Assembly: GCA_037783545.1 (NCBI GenBank)
Contig: JBBELK010000453.1
Coordinates: 558,001 to 622,000 of the forward strand
Reading direction: 5' to 3'
From: Henricia sp. BOLD:AAB3569
Taxonomy: Eukaryota > Echinodermata > Asteroidea > Spinulosida > Echinasteridae
Length of the DNA stretch: 64,000 nt
A program made the position numbers and the translations under genes. How positions within the stretch are numbered: the stretch's first letter is position 1; each line of letters begins with the position of its first letter. Below, piece after piece: positions 20,301 to 31,413 of the stretch. Below the pieces are notes generated by a model. It was given only the letters and a program-made list of their open reading frames with translations. It did no database searches and was not told the DNA's origin.

Positions 20301-22875
20301 TATTATGCCATTCACACGTGAGCAGCGTGTCAACCAATGCTTAGCAGACGCTTGACACTTGACGCACATGTGTGACTAGGTCTGCCAAATCGCTTCGTCA
20401 AACGAAGTGAGTGTACACATATAGCAAATTTGCTTCTTTGAATAAAATGATCTCCGTGTGTTCACATCAGGAAATTTCTTCATCAAACCGTTGTTGAATC
20501 TTCGTCGAACGAAGCAATTTCTCTAATATGAAAGAGGTCTTGGTCCTTACAGGTCAGATGGTGCATTCTGTGAGGAGGCGGTGTGGGGAGAGGTTGGCCC
20601 TGGAAGCACCCGTTGAAGCTGATGTTGTTAGTACAGTGCCAGAGTCGGCTACTCCGGCAGCACTGGGCTACTCGCAGGCGGTGAGTTTTAGCAGGAAAAT
20701 TCTGATGTGGGCATTTGTCCCACTTCACATCAGAAATTCACGTTCAACACATGGCATGCACATACACGTGTAGGGTACCTGTGGTGTTCACCTGTAGTGT
20801 TGTAATGTCTTGGACTCGATTCCCAATTTTTACTGACCTTACTTGAGACTCGAACCTCAGATGACTCGACTTGACCCAGAATTTTATTTTTTGTACTCAA
20901 TTCAACTTTTATGCATTTTTTTAAAAATTTTGAAAGCCGAATTTTATTTCAGCACTACAGCTGTGTTTTAACATGGGTATTCTTGACAAGAACAACAAAA
21001 TACCCTTTCAGTGTTTTGACTTGACATTTTAAAATTAATAACAAATTAAGAACAAATTTTCTGTCGTGACTACGTGACTTGACTCGACTTGACCAACATG
21101 CCTGACTTGACTTGACTTCAGACTCGAAAGCAATTTGACTTTAGGGAGGGAAATCAAGAGACAAATGCCTTTCCTTAGTCAACAACAAATGAAAACTAAA
21201 GTGAACCCGTTTGTTTACCTCCTACTGATGTTAATACACAGACCCAGTTTATCACGTTGAAATTGACTTTACAGTTTTATGCCGAGGGTTGTTTTTATGC
21301 GTGAGGGACAGATAATCAATAAAATTGACAAAAAGGGCAGTTTTTTTACATGCATTTTCAACTATTTCTTGAAAATGTGACGGCACAGTGTGCCCAGTCA
21401 AATTTATTCTGTTAATTTTTGTACTATAAATTTTTGTAAAATATGGACATTTCTTTACAGATTGAGGTATTATTTTGATTAATTTAAGAAGTTTTGAAAT
21501 CTTCATCCAGTGTTTACCAGTTTTGGATCACGCTCTTCAGTAATACTTTTGATTTGTATTATTTCTCTGTTTATAGTCTGGTGTCCCGTACATGGACGTC
21601 CTTACCAAGAACCGTTACATCGGCCGGACCTTTATTCAGCCCACCACCCGCCTAAGGCAGCTCGGCGTTGCCAAGAAGTTCGGCGCCCTCTTGGAGAATT
21701 TTATGGGGAAGCGGATTATACTAATTGACGACTCTATCGTCAGGGGAAACACGATAGGACCCATCGTTAAACTGCTGAAACAAACAGGGGCCAAAGAGGT
21801 AGGTGGGAACATTATCATGTGGCTTTTGATGTCACGTCACAAGTCATATAGAAGGGACCAATTTCATAAAGCTACTTTGCAAAAATGGGTTAGCAGTCAA
21901 AATAGTAGTGATGTGTATAATAATTGATTGGTATTCTGCTAAACATTGCTGAGAATACAAGCTCACAGACAGTTTTGACTGCTAACTCATGTTTACAAAA
22001 CAAATAAATTTTGGCTTGGTCAGATTTTCCCAGAAAACAGATAACAATCATATAAAATACCTCCCCAAAATACTATCCGTGGGAAGAAAACAGGAAATTC
22101 GTAATCTCCAATTTGGATGTAGAAGCAAGAAGCTTGGTGTGGTCACTGCACTGCTTTATAGATAAATGCTTAGTAGATAAATTAGTTTACAAAACATAAT
22201 AATAATGGGAACTTATAAAGTGCCGGTATCCGCCAAACAAGGTGCTCATGGCGCTGTACAAATAATCATTACTTAATACAAATATTACTTAATTCACATC
22301 CCGGTTGAAAACCGGAATGTGAACAAGTACGTCTTGAGAGAAGATTTAAACAATTGTAATGGAGTGCATTGTTGAAGCTCAGTTGGAAGTTTGTTCCAAA
22401 GTGTTGCGGCGGCATGAGAAAACAAACGATCCCCCCCAGGAGTGAAATGGCCGCGGTACAATCAAGTGGCATTTTCCGTGGTTTTGGACGATATCCTTGA
22501 AAATATATGGATTGGGAGCACAAAATTTCAGAATGGTAATGAGAAAAATATGACAAATGATATGGTATCAAAATCTCAACTCCCATAATTTGTCATCCCG
22601 AATCCCAGGTTCACATCCGCGTGGCTTCACCCCCTGTCAAGCACCCCTGCTACATGGGCATAAACATCCCCACCAAGGAAGAACTAATCGCAAACCGCGT
22701 GGAGACCGACCGTCTGGCGAGCTACTTTGGCGCAGACAGTGTTGTCTACTTGTCCGTTGAAGGTCTAAAATCGGCCGTCATGGAAGGAATTCAGAACAAA
22801 GACACGAACTTGCAAAAATCGCAGCATTGTGCGGCTTGCCTGACCGGAGAGTACCCCGTGGAGCTATCGTGGTAG
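14353..22875 (+). CDS. PPAT: Amidophosphoribosyltransferase (glutamine PRPP amidotransferase)
   Basis: Seven coding exons with consistent phases: 14353-14522, 15668-15935, 16973-17222, 19100-19330, 20553-20680, 21577-21798, 22609-22875, giving 511 aa (human 517). The enzyme makes 5-phosphoribosylamine from PRPP and glutamine, the committed step of purine synthesis, in the cytosol. An N-terminal propeptide of 25 residues precedes catalytic Cys26 (EACGVFG), followed by the Ntn-hydrolase glutaminase domain (HNGELVNA). The phosphoribosyltransferase domain has the PRPP loop [11 protein letters not shown] at about 398-408. Four iron-sulfur cysteines are visible: 291, 437, 497 and 500. The start is the only ATG in frame ahead of the Cys. 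A possible 5' untranslated splice acceptor lies at about 14309 (CTTCCGCAG). In many animals PAICS sits head-to-head with PPAT; no PAICS exon was found here. Confidence 0.96.
14551..15087. mobile_element. TIR element in PPAT intron 1
   Basis: The ends CAGTAGAGGCGCAC and GTGCGCCTCTACTG are exact inverted copies, and the similarity continues inward with GGGGAC-type blocks for about 60 bp. CCTAA is directly repeated outside both ends (14546-14550 and 15088-15092), a 5-bp target duplication. It has no coding capacity; a hAT-like origin is possible from the CAG ends but unproven. Confidence 0.75.
15289..15610. mobile_element. TTAA-flanked element, family A, copy 1 (right end eroded)
   Basis: Follows TTAA at 15285-15288 and begins GGAGCGTG. 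Its body shares long blocks with the copies at 48825-49113 and 60313-60671, for example TTTCC-TGTTTTCTTC and ATATTGTCCAAAAACCACC. The right terminus is not clear. It lies in PPAT intron 1. Confidence 0.6.
16049..16243. mobile_element. Short TIR element, family D, copy 1
   Basis: The ends AACTGGGGCCATCCAGTGCC and GGCACTGGATGGCCCCCAGTT form an inverted pair of about 25 bp around a 145-bp interior. A partial copy with the same left end and interior lies at 57728-57870. Located in PPAT intron 2. Confidence 0.7.
17858..18024 (+). repeat. Minisatellite, 43-bp unit, about four copies
   Basis: Units start at 17858, 17901, 17944 and 17987. Each contains GACCAACTCGGCCCCCATTG then CCTTGTGTACAAACTCGG. 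The first three units are nearly identical and the fourth is diverged. Lies in PPAT intron 3; the spacers are not unique, so this is not a CRISPR. Confidence 0.9.
19704..19946. repeat. Head-to-head pair of tRNA-like sequences in a palindrome
   Basis: On the + strand 19840-19911 resembles a tRNA: D arm GCTC/GAGC, perfect anticodon stem TTGGC/GCCAA with loop CATGTAT (anticodon TGT, Thr), perfect T arm CTGGG-TTCAAAT-CCCAG. The acceptor stem is badly mismatched, so it is a tRNA-derived repeat and not a working gene. A matching copy runs on the - strand at about 19742-19802, and flanking sequence (CACGAGAAAATTGCAATGC) is also inverted. The structure sits in PPAT intron 4. Confidence 0.75.
20176..20302. 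mobile_element. Short inverted-repeat element, family B, copy 2
   Basis: Inverted ends TAGACTGTATCGAATAGCTG and its partner, with TA at both borders. Same family as 3436-3573 and 61519-61665. Located in PPAT intron 4. Confidence 0.7.
20808..21140. repeat. Degenerate GACTCGA/GACTTGA tandem sequence
   Basis: Dense imperfect copies of GACTCGA, GACTTGA and CTTGACC at both ends of the segment around an AT-rich middle, in PPAT intron 5. The same kind of low-complexity sequence occurs at 31480-31800 and 52835-53340. Confidence 0.55.
21850..22200. mobile_element. Two abutting element fragments (family C then family A)
   Basis: 21850-22014 begins CCAATTTCATAAAGCT and contains the TTTACAAAAC/GTTAGCAGTCAAAA blocks of family C. 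It is followed directly, at about 22015-22200, by a reverse-oriented piece of family A (CCTCCCCAAAATACTATCC, GAAAACAGGAAATT, CCAATTTGGATGT). Neither has both ends. Located in PPAT intron 6. Confidence 0.6.
22201..22530. repeat. Probable dispersed repeat fragment
   Basis: Contains AAAGTGCCGGTATCCGCC, GGCGCTGTACAAATAAT and AGAGAAGATTTAAACAATT, a GC-mixed block unlike the surrounding AT-rich intron. It resembles interspersed repeats known from marine invertebrates, but no second copy was seen in this window, so the call is weak. Confidence 0.3.
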
Positions 22876-23336
22876 GGAAGATTTAAATCGTATTCAAATC
22901 CTTAATCATGATTGGTTGAAAACTGTGGTATAACTGCATCTGATTGGTTGAAAACTGTGGTATAACTGCAGCATTTCTTTTTGTGTGGTTTATGTATTCG
23001 GAACATGTGTGTGCAATGCCGATACTGTTTGTATATCTTGTATTTTGCATTTCATTTATTGAGGGTCAGTTTTCTGAACAAACTTGGCTATCTTGTTTGT
23101 TTAATTCAGGCATGCAAGTTTTTCTGCAGATTAAATTTTCCACCACCACCAAAACAAAAAAATTGCTTTACCCTCCCAGATTTGGTAGAAATTATATGTA
23201 ATCTATCGACCAAGATTTTTTTCAAATACTATGCATGTATGTATAACTACATGTACCTGCAATCTCACATGTAGTTTTGTGGTTAACACTGAATTAGGTT
23301 CTCTGTGATTGATGTACATGGATATTGTAGGTAGAA

Positions 23337-23342
23337 AATAAA
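23337..23342 (+). promoter_or_regulatory. Possible PPAT polyadenylation signal
   Basis: AATAAA lies about 460 bases after the PPAT stop codon, in an AT-rich region with a GTTTTGTGG-type sequence nearby. It is the first canonical hexamer noted on this strand downstream of the stop. No transcript evidence is available. Confidence 0.35.
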
Positions 23343-24224
23343 CCACTTGTAGTGCACTTTGCTCCAGCAATTTAGCAATTTTAAACATGAAGTTATTTTG
23401 GACCCAACGTTTTTAGCCTCAAAATGGCAAGGAAAGCACTAAATTCACTTTTTTCAGAAGTCAAATTCCATTTTAAAAAACAAATCCTGTCAACTCAAAA
23501 TTTAAGCCATTTCAATTTGATTGTATACGTTGTGCATTGTGCTTACAAAGTTGAACTGAAAAATGGGTTGTCTTTTTCCCGCAATTTAGTTGCATGCCTG
23601 GACAATTCAGACTCTTAGTATTTATAAAAAGCACATAAATGGGCCGTTGGCTGACATGCTAAAAGTAATTAACAAAATATGGCATTGACAGGGTGTTTAA
23701 TTTCCCCGCCCACCTTAAAGTCTGGGTGGTCACAAATTTGTGTTCCAGGGTATTTTTAACATTCACAGTGAGAGAGGAAAACAGTGGTGTTTATTTTCAG
23801 TATTTTACAAGCTTTTGTATTTTCTTAGCGAAATATTAAGGTATTTTATTTTGCCAACTTTGTCCAGATGGACTTGGTTTGATATTGCGTGCATACAAGG
23901 TAACAGTACAGAGAGGGGGAGGGGGTGGTGGAGGGGCATGGTAATGCCGGGCTTACGAGTGTGCAGATATTAATATTTTGCTGCATGTGAGGAGACTCCA
24001 TACAATATTAAACAAACTTACTGGAATATAAAGCACAAAAGTAAATAATGAATAAATGTCGTGTAGTGTCGTGTGAAAATTTCACTGACCCGTTGGAGAA
24101 GTTTGACGGCGTTCCAGTAAAAATACGTGTAGTACTATTCCAACATGCTACATGTTGGCCTGTGATGGTAATAGGTAAGTTGTTTACAAGGCAATATTGG
24201 CTCATACGGCCAGTACTCGTCCCC

Positions 24225-24485
24225 CGGTTTCTGTGGCATGGAGTGACTAGGAGCAATGCTACATGTACTCCTCCTGGATGGGATGCCAGTCCATCGCAGG
24301 TCTACCCCTAGCAACTAGTTGGGTTTCCCCAACCGTATTTGCTGGTACCCATTTATACACCTGGGTGGAGACACAACGTGGATTAGGTGTCTTGTCCAAG
24401 CCCCAAGGACACAGTGCAGTGCAATGGCCAGGTTGCAAACCATGGACCTCTCAGCTGAAAGTCCGACACGCTATCCACTAGACCA
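24225..24485 (+). repeat. SINE-like repeat with tRNA-like end
   Basis: Contains GGATGGGATGCCAGTCCATC, ACCCATTTATACACCTGGG, AGGTGTCTTGTCCAAG and a region ending GCTATCCACTAGACCAC that reads on the - strand as the 5' half of a tRNA. A related copy, sharing ACCCATTTACTTCTGGGTGG and AAGTGTCTTGCCTAAGG, lies at about 58445-58558. The pattern matches SINEs widespread in marine invertebrates. Confidence 0.6.
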
Positions 24486-25153
24486 CTATTTATCCTGTGA
24501 TTGTACATGAACTTTAAAAAAATATTTTTGCCAAATGCTTTTAAAAATTACTGCATAACCAGTAGCAGCTGGAACAATTTACAGTTGACTTAATTTTGAA
24601 TCAAGTTTTTTTTGTGGAATTCATGTATGTATGAAATTTAGTCAAATTAACACTAGGAGCCATTGTATTACGTGTTTGCAAATTTTATCACAAAAGAAAG
24701 CAATGAGACCCTTGTTTTTTATGACAATTTGAAAAATGTGAACATTTCACTAGGAACAACCTTTTTTTCAGCCAGTCTTGTTTGTTTTACACACACAAGG
24801 TCTGAAGTAATGGTCAACTGCTTAAAGGCAGAGGCTGGTCAAATAAATTGCTGTGAGATTTTTTAGATGGTTTGTTGCAAATGAAGTCTAATTTGGTTGA
24901 CTTGGAATTACTAGTTTATACTCACTGAGACGCAAAAATAAATGTCTTTCTGCATGTATAATTTGTGTATTAATGGCCATAGCACCATTTTCCCCCAAGT
25001 GTCCAATGAGGATGCTTTTAAAAATAACAGCACAACTGAAATATCTTTGCTGGCATAATTTTAAATCTGTAGATTGATTTTTTTTTTCACGCAATAATTG
25101 ACTGAGCTATTTTGTTTTATGTTTACTGGAATTGCATCATGAAGTTTCTAGAA

Positions 25154-25567
25154 GGGTCTTTCCACAGTAATGGGGTACATTTCTGTGACATACAAGATCT
25201 TAGGTCCCAGTTCAGTTCAAATGTCTTAATTTTATCTTTAAATTATCCAGCTAAACTGAGGAAATAACTTTTGCACGAAGGAGTAAGAAAAATAGTCCAA
25301 CATACATTTCTAAAAAAAACCAGTGCACACATTTTCCTATTACGTATGTAACAAAGACAGAAACAAATGTCACGTCCACGTTACAGGAAAATTTGTACAC
25401 AAGCTTTTGAAAAATGCATGTTGTGGCAGCAATTTCTTACCTTTTTGGACAAAAGTTATCTCCTGGGAACAGTACAAGGGAATTTCTATAAATTTGGGAT
25501 AAACTGAAGACATCTGAAAGGAATTTGACTGATTTTTCAAATAGGCCCATTAGTGTGGAAAGACCCA
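25154..25567. mobile_element. TIR element, about 410 bp
   Basis: GGGTCTTTCCACAGTAATGG at the left end is matched by CCATTAGTGTGGAAAGACCC at the right end, an inverted repeat of about 20 bp with two mismatches. There is no coding capacity. Confidence 0.7.
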
Positions 25568-26271
25568 GAAACAAAGTATTGGGGGCCTACTCACAAGCCA
25601 ATTTTACACCCGTAATTAAAACTGGATACTTGGCCTATTACTTTCAAGCATAATTTATTGCCATTACAGTATATGATCAAGACAACAAAAATATTTTGTG
25701 ATTATAGTATTTTACAAATGGGTCCCTGATTTGAATCACCAGAACTTATTTAACTGAACTACACTAGTTGTAGATATTTGGAGTAAAGCCATATGCACAA
25801 AACTGGTTTTAGGGTAAATCTGTGTACATTTACCTTTATATTTTCTTAATGTGTGAAAAATTAAAACAAGTATGCACTGAAAGTGGACTCGGCAAATTAC
25901 TGTAGTATTTTGTGGACAACTGTTCTAGGTAACTGTGCTCGGAGTACAATAGAACTCTTACTACAGTACAACATTCTGCATCCTTTTTTCTTCATAATAT
26001 ACAAGGTAATTCACAGTTTCTAGGACATTATTATTAACAAGGTGCGATACAGAGGCAGGGGGAAAAATGTACTGTCACACGATTTTTTTTTCCCGTCCAG
26101 AAAATTATTCAATGTCACATGATCAACATTTAACCAATTACATGTATCCACAAAAAAAAGGATACAGCTAAACAAATATAGGTAAAAATTTCAACGTGAA
26201 ATGCTATTTTCCCCTTTGTAATTGCCTGGCCTTTAAAAAAAAAAAAAAAAAAGTCAAGACAACTGAACAGT

Positions 26272-26517
26272 GGAATCAAGTGTTATTTTCAGATGAGTAA
26301 TCGTGGTGAAGAAGCACAATTTGAGTCCTCTTAACTTCCGTGACTGACATGGAAAAAAAAACAAGCGAAATGCAGTGTAATAAAGTGTTTGCTGGGAATC
26401 AAGTGTTATTTTCAGATGAGTAATCGTGGTGAAGAAGCACAATTTGAGTCCTCTTAACTTCCGTGACTGACATGGAAAAAAAAACAAGCGAAATGCAGTG
26501 TAATAAAGTGTTTGCTG
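26272..26517. repeat. Tandem duplication, 123 bp x 2
   Basis: 26272-26394 and 26395-26517 are identical as far as can be read, each beginning GGAATCAAGTG and ending GTGTTTGCTG. It lies downstream of the XPNPEP3 stop codon, probably in or near its 3' untranslated region. Absence of differences implies a recent event or an assembly artefact. Confidence 0.9.
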
Positions 26518-26863
26518 GTCAGTTAAAAAGTGACCATAAAAAGCAGATGTGAGGATGACACAATCAGATGCAATTATAATTGCTAAATAAAAAATATATT
26601 TTCCCCAAAGGTGTTCTTAAACCTTTGGCTACGACTGTACGTTCTCAGGGCCACTTGTGGTGTTTGCAAAGGGCACTTCCATTAGATAAAGAGGTCTCTA
26701 GGAAGACTGTGGAAAGTTAAGGCCAATTCTAAAGGCAATGAAGGCAGTTGCCTTCTGGCCTCCCAACAAATGTATGCCCTGCTCTGGTTCAACAAGAGAC
26801 CTTTTGTTTGTGCTCCTTTTAAAAAACAAACATTCTCGGTTGTACACGGCAATGAAGAAACTA

Positions 26864-29800
26864 CTATCGTTGGAAGAGATCTTGTATGTCACAGATTTCC
26901 TTGGGACACTCGGCCGAGAGAACTTGAGGCCCATTGGCCGTTATGAGAATGTCATCTTCAATGCGTATTCCAATACCTCGGTACTTGGCTGGTGCACTGG
27001 TGTCCGACTCCGCAATGTACAGACCTGTATGTTGAATATTTTAAAATTAAAGACAGATTTTGTTTTAGGATTGGAAAACTTACAAATGGCATTATCTCCA
27101 TGTGTGTGGTTGAGGATGTGTGTATTAAAAATCAAGCTGTGTGTAAGTAAGCTCAGTACTTTATCTATGTTCTGAGAAGACAATGAAAAACAATGTCAAT
27201 GCTTTCAAGAAATTGTGCAAAGCCATCATCCTATTTTAGGCTGGTTCCCTGGCTATACTGCAGCCAATAGAGCCATAATAAAACAGTAGTCAGGGGCCTA
27301 GTTTCGTTCACGTGAGGGCGCCCTTGTAAAAAAATCTATCTTGCAAAAAATCTATCTTCAGTTAGCATTTTCTTGTAACAAGATATTACTATTATTATTT
27401 CTTTCTGGTATTCATACCAAGGATTCCTCAATAGTGCTCATTGCACTGTCACTCGTAAGCGTGAGGAAACCCATGAAGAATTATAATTAAAAATGGCCAG
27501 AGACACCCTTGCTCTTCACGAAAGAATGCTCTGGGATCTTTAGAGTGCGTTACCATTACCTAACACACTTGACCAACAGCTTTACATCCCTTCCAAAGGA
27601 TGGAGCAAGTGTGGTTGAGTGCCTTGCACAAGGGCACAGGTACCGCAGCCGGATTCGAACCCGCAACCCCAAGTTTTTACCTATGATTGCGAGTCAATAA
27701 CCCAAACCACTCAACCACGGTACCCCACCATCAGGTTTTTCCGGTTAAAAGTTTTGAAATTGCAAATCTTGTATGGCTTCAACATACCAGGCTCAATGGT
27801 AACCACCATACCAGGCTGGAGTTGGCTGCTGCGTGATACACGCCCAGTGTCGTGGGTGTCCATTCCTAGGTAGTGACTGACATGATGTGGACAGTATCTT
27901 TTCGTCAACTGTAAAGGGGAAAAAATCTGGTTTTGTCAACAAACCCCTTAAATTTGTAAAATATCTCTATTCAGTTTAAATACCTAAAAAGAACGCAAAT
28001 AAAAAAAATTAAAAAAACTGCATGAACTTGCATGAACAAATGTTTGTTCTCAACTAAGTAATGATCAGGGGCCAATTTCATGGGGCTGTCACTATGAGCA
28101 ACTAACAATGGAAATTGGGCACAAACCATTGTTATTAACAATGGTGTGTGCCAAATTTCCATTGTTAGTTGCTCATAGTGTGTTAAGTGGAAAAATGTTC
28201 TTACCACAGAATTACTTTATTTGCTTTATAATGAAGAAATGGTTTGTTAGCCAAAACTGTTTGTATGATGTGTATTTGCAGAGTTTCATCGAAAAATGCT
28301 ATATATCCATTTTTGGCATTTTGAGAAAACTGCCATTTTGTATTACATGTATAACTAAGCACTACAGTCAATAGCAAATTAAAGTGAAACAGTTTTTTTG
28401 TGGGATATAATACAGTTTGCCAATACTCTATATGACAAATGTATAGGACCACCAATCGAGAATGTACCGACACCATTATCTTGATTGTTTTGGATATGGC
28501 GTTTATTGCGTTTTGCGATTAAACTATTCATTTACTAATATTCTGCTATTGTTTCCAAATACGCAATTTGACATACAATTTTGGCTGGGAAACCATTTTA
28601 CAAAGCAAACAGATTCTGTGCCAAGCAAAAGTTTGTGCAGCACCATGAAATTGGCCCCCTGACCCTCTTCACAGGGAATTCACTTCATTCGCTGAAGATC
28701 AGTAAATCGTATGTTCATATTTCATTTAACGAAGATCGAACGAAGAGTGGTATTGTTCACATTAGGCAACTGCCAATGAAGATCAAATTAACCAGTTAAC
28801 GCCCGGATTATTTCAGACATTTCATAGCCTTGCATGCATAGCCTTAAGTCTTACTTATTTCAAACATTGCTGTCCATAGGCACAGGTTTATTTTTAGTTG
28901 AAGCATGGAGGAAGGAAAACAACCGAACTCATTAACCATGCGTGGTAAAGTATTGTTATGTCGATACACCGTCATTGCCGCTTTGTTATCAACTGTTTTG
29001 CCCATTGTACTCTAGACATATACCTTGCAGAGTTCCCATTCCGCCAGTTCATACGGAATGACTCTTAACGACTGCAAATGTTTGCCCAGCTCAACCAGCA
29101 TGAAATGATACACCTGGTCTAGCGTCCCGCCTACCACACACATCTCAATACAATCCTTCTGGACATTCAAGACCGCCTGATACACGTCAGCCTGTGCATC
29201 GGTGAATCGACCATTCACCGGCCACGTCCGCGTGATATCGCTGGCATAGCCGTGATACTCGCAACCCGCGTCCATTAAAACCAGTTCGTTGTCTAAAATA
29301 ACTTGGTTGTTACTGATGTAGTGCAGTGTGTTGGCGCGGTTGCCCCCAGCAATTACAGGCGGGTAGGCGAGGTGTTCAGCGCCCCTAATGCGACAGCCGA
29401 AGTCGAGCTTTGAGTAAAGCATAGATTCATTTACTCCGGGATGCGAAGCCAGCATCACGTCCCGAATGGCATTAGCAGCAATAGAGGAAGACGTTCGCAT
29501 TAAACTCTGCTCAGCGCAAGACTTAATAACCCTCTGCGATTGCAAAATATTCTCCAAGATGTTTATAGAATGTCCTTTGTTGCGGCACGGCTGGACGAAA
29601 TTATTCCTGACTTCTTTATCCAAAACGACGTTAGGTGGTTTAAAGACGTCGTACCAACCGACCAAATTTGTATTGTTTTGCGAAAGGCTGTACAACATCT
29701 CGCTCAATTCTCCGATCGGTTTACTCTCGTCGACGCCTAGAAATTGAAGGGCTCCCTCTGTGCCCGCACGCGGACCGTCCCACAACTCGCGCTCGGGATC

Positions 29801-31165
29801 TCTCTGTTGTACAAACAACGTGGCTTTGTGTTCCGGAAGCGTTCGATTTGGCAGACTCTCCAAGACCAAGGCACTATCTGGCTCCTTAAAACCTGTCAGG
29901 TATAAAAAGCTTGTATTTTGCCTGAAGGGGTACGGTATGTCCTCCGTCATGTACTTTTTGTCGGCGGAAAGGACCACGACAATGTGATTGGTGTCGTTCG
30001 TGCTTCCGAGTGAACGGCCAATGGTGGCCATGAGGGCATTGCGTCGGTCCATGTATTCCTGCCTTGTGATTTCCGGAGTGATTTCGTCCCTTTTGAGTAA
30101 GTGTTTGTGGGTGAAGGGGGTCGGCTGGCCGAGGTATCTCTTGGGAACTGAGAAGTCATCTTGTTGACCCAAGTTACCTGCAACAAGTATGAAAGGTTAA
30201 TTTTAGGGATAATATTAATCCTATATTAATCCTATAGAAATGTGGACAAATGTCCATGAGTTTGGATTGAATCTTGATGCAGTGAAAAACAACTTGGCTC
30301 CACCGGGATTCAAACCACGAAATTTCTGCTTAACGTGCAGACACTAACAATTCAGCTATGAAGCCAACCGGTGGTCTCAAAACACAGTACTGCAGTTGAT
30401 CCTCACTGATTTGAGTTGGTTATCACAAATTTTATGTAGGTTAATAGAACAAAATAAATTTTTTTGAAAAATCTGGTTGCACTCCTTTAGGCCATCACTA
30501 TGACTGTGTTCAATGCATTGTGCACATACATGTAATGGACGTAGTAATGTGTATGGCAAGCCACGATAACATTGCAGCAACACATTGCGAAAAAAAATCA
30601 CAATGCATTGCGAAAAAAATCAAAGCCTAAAATGGTAACATCGAAAGAGAACACTGCATTTCCGCAACACGTTGCAAAAAATAGGCCCACAACACATTGC
30701 GAGTTGTCCAACAACGCAATGCCGATTTCAAATTGCGTTGTCGATGGTCTAAATTCAGTTACCCAGTCACATTCCAATGTGCTGTGAGATCTGCACAATG
30801 TGTTGTCAGACACCTATACTAACAATGCATTGTTCGTGAGCCCATTTTTTTGCTACACATTTGCAGAAATGCAATGTTCTGATTGCATTATGATTTTTTT
30901 ACAGCGAATTACTGCAGTAATTAGTATGACTCTTATGCCAATTACGGCTTGCAATAAACGTATGTTCTTCTTTACTGACTGTATCTAAACTCTTTATCTT
31001 ACCATAATGTGTGCAAAAAGACCTGCATAGGCATGGTTGTTTTGCATGGTGTAGTAGGCCTGTGTAGGTGACAGGCCTGTGTAGTAGGCCTGTCGCGCTC
31101 ACACACGACTTAGCAAGTTGATGCAATGCTCGACACATCACTGCCATTTGCCCAACTGTGGACAT
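26864..31165 (-). CDS. XPNPEP3: Xaa-Pro aminopeptidase 3, mitochondrial
   Basis: Four exons on the - strand: 31165-31003, 30177-29024, 27908-27788, 27024-26864, with matching phases, giving 532 aa (human 507). The enzyme removes an N-terminal residue preceding proline; in mammals it is mitochondrial and processes some imported proteins. Exon 1 is Arg/His/Ser-rich and almost free of acidic residues, as in a targeting peptide. [15 protein letters not shown] opens the N-terminal creatinase-like domain. The M24 metallopeptidase fold has its five metal ligands: Asp357 (MDAGCEY), Asp368 (SDITRTW), His451 (SHYLGMD), Glu478 (TIEPG) and Glu502 (RIEDD). Two starts are possible, Met1 at 31165 or Met7 at 31147. 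The gene converges on PPAT and is divergent from BRCA2. Confidence 0.94.
27064..27385. repeat. Dispersed repeat, copy 1
   Basis: Shares blocks such as CATGCTTTCAAGAAATTGTG, GTAGTCAGG-GC-TAGTTTCG and ATCTTCA-TTA-C-TTTTCTT with 49235-49480 in the same orientation. It lies in XPNPEP3 intron 3. No terminal repeats were identified, so the class is unknown. Confidence 0.6.
27490..27725 (-). repeat. tRNA-derived SINE, copy on - strand
   Basis: Read on the - strand it begins with a tRNA-Leu/Ser-like head (GGGTACCGTGGTTGAGTGG, box A; GGGTTCGAATCC, box B) and continues with GTGCCCTTGTGCAAGGCACT and AAAGATCCCAGAGCATTCTT. The same family appears on the + strand at 36039-36330 and, shortened, at 54713-54860. 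Lies in XPNPEP3 intron 3. Confidence 0.75.
28067..28660. mobile_element. Inverted-repeat element, family C, composite copy
   Basis: GGGGCCAATTTCATGG at the left and CCATGAAATTGGCCCCCTG at the right are inverted copies. Inside, 28086-28180 is its own palindrome (CACTATGAGCAACTAACAA and partner). Other members are at 55765-55998, 58560-59519 and, truncated, 21850-22014. It lies in XPNPEP3 intron 2. Confidence 0.65.
30290..30370 (-). repeat. tRNA-like repeat fragment
   Basis: On the - strand it reads TAGCTGAATTGTTAGTGTCT (box A-like region), then GTGGTTTGAATCCCGG (box B). The stems do not close into a tRNA. It is one of several degraded tRNA-derived SINE pieces in the window and sits in XPNPEP3 intron 1. 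Confidence 0.5.
30550..30850. repeat. Cluster of scattered CAACACATTGCGA-like motifs
   Basis: The motif AACACATTGCG, or variants such as ACAATGCATTGCG, AACGCAATG and CAATGTGTTG, occurs about ten times on both strands within 300 bp in XPNPEP3 intron 1. The spacing is irregular, so it is neither a clean tandem array nor one hairpin. Confidence 0.5.
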
Positions 31166-31413
31166 AATTTAATTGCAGCACGGTACATCTGCCATCCGTG
31201 TGCATAGAGGAATCTAGTGCAAGAATAAAGATTTTCCACAGTTAGGCATGTATCATGCGTGGTGTACTCCAGGCTTAAAAATATACAATCCGTACCTTTT
31301 GGGTGTGGCACCTCGAAAAAAGTTGTTTTAATTGATATTTTTCTAGAAACATAAAAGTATTTCGCTTTCAAATGAGACATCAAAAAAAAAATACCAAGTC
31401 AGACTTGGGCATG

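Larger units (their letters stand above)
22876..26863. other. Intergenic region between convergent PPAT and XPNPEP3
   Basis: Must contain the 3' untranslated regions of both genes, which converge here. No other gene was recognised. Content seen: a SINE at about 24225-24485, a TIR element at 25154-25567, a 17-base A run near 26236, and a 123-bp tandem duplication at 26272-26517. The rest is AT-rich without open frames worth reporting. Confidence 0.6.

Noticed and set aside
24263-24510. Small coding genes in the PPAT-XPNPEP3 interval
   Set aside because: The short frames coincide with a SINE and have no recognisable protein similarity.
27788-27908. Ser450 in HHVSHYLG as an active-site change in XPNPEP3
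   Set aside because: The metal-binding His is kept, and bacterial PepP also has Ser before this His as remembered, so the change is ordinary.
29012-30172. A single-exon XPNPEP3 gene starting at 30172
   Set aside because: The first codon there is TTG. An AG acceptor lies at 30179-30178 and a phase-matched upstream exon with a targeting peptide was found at 31165-31003.
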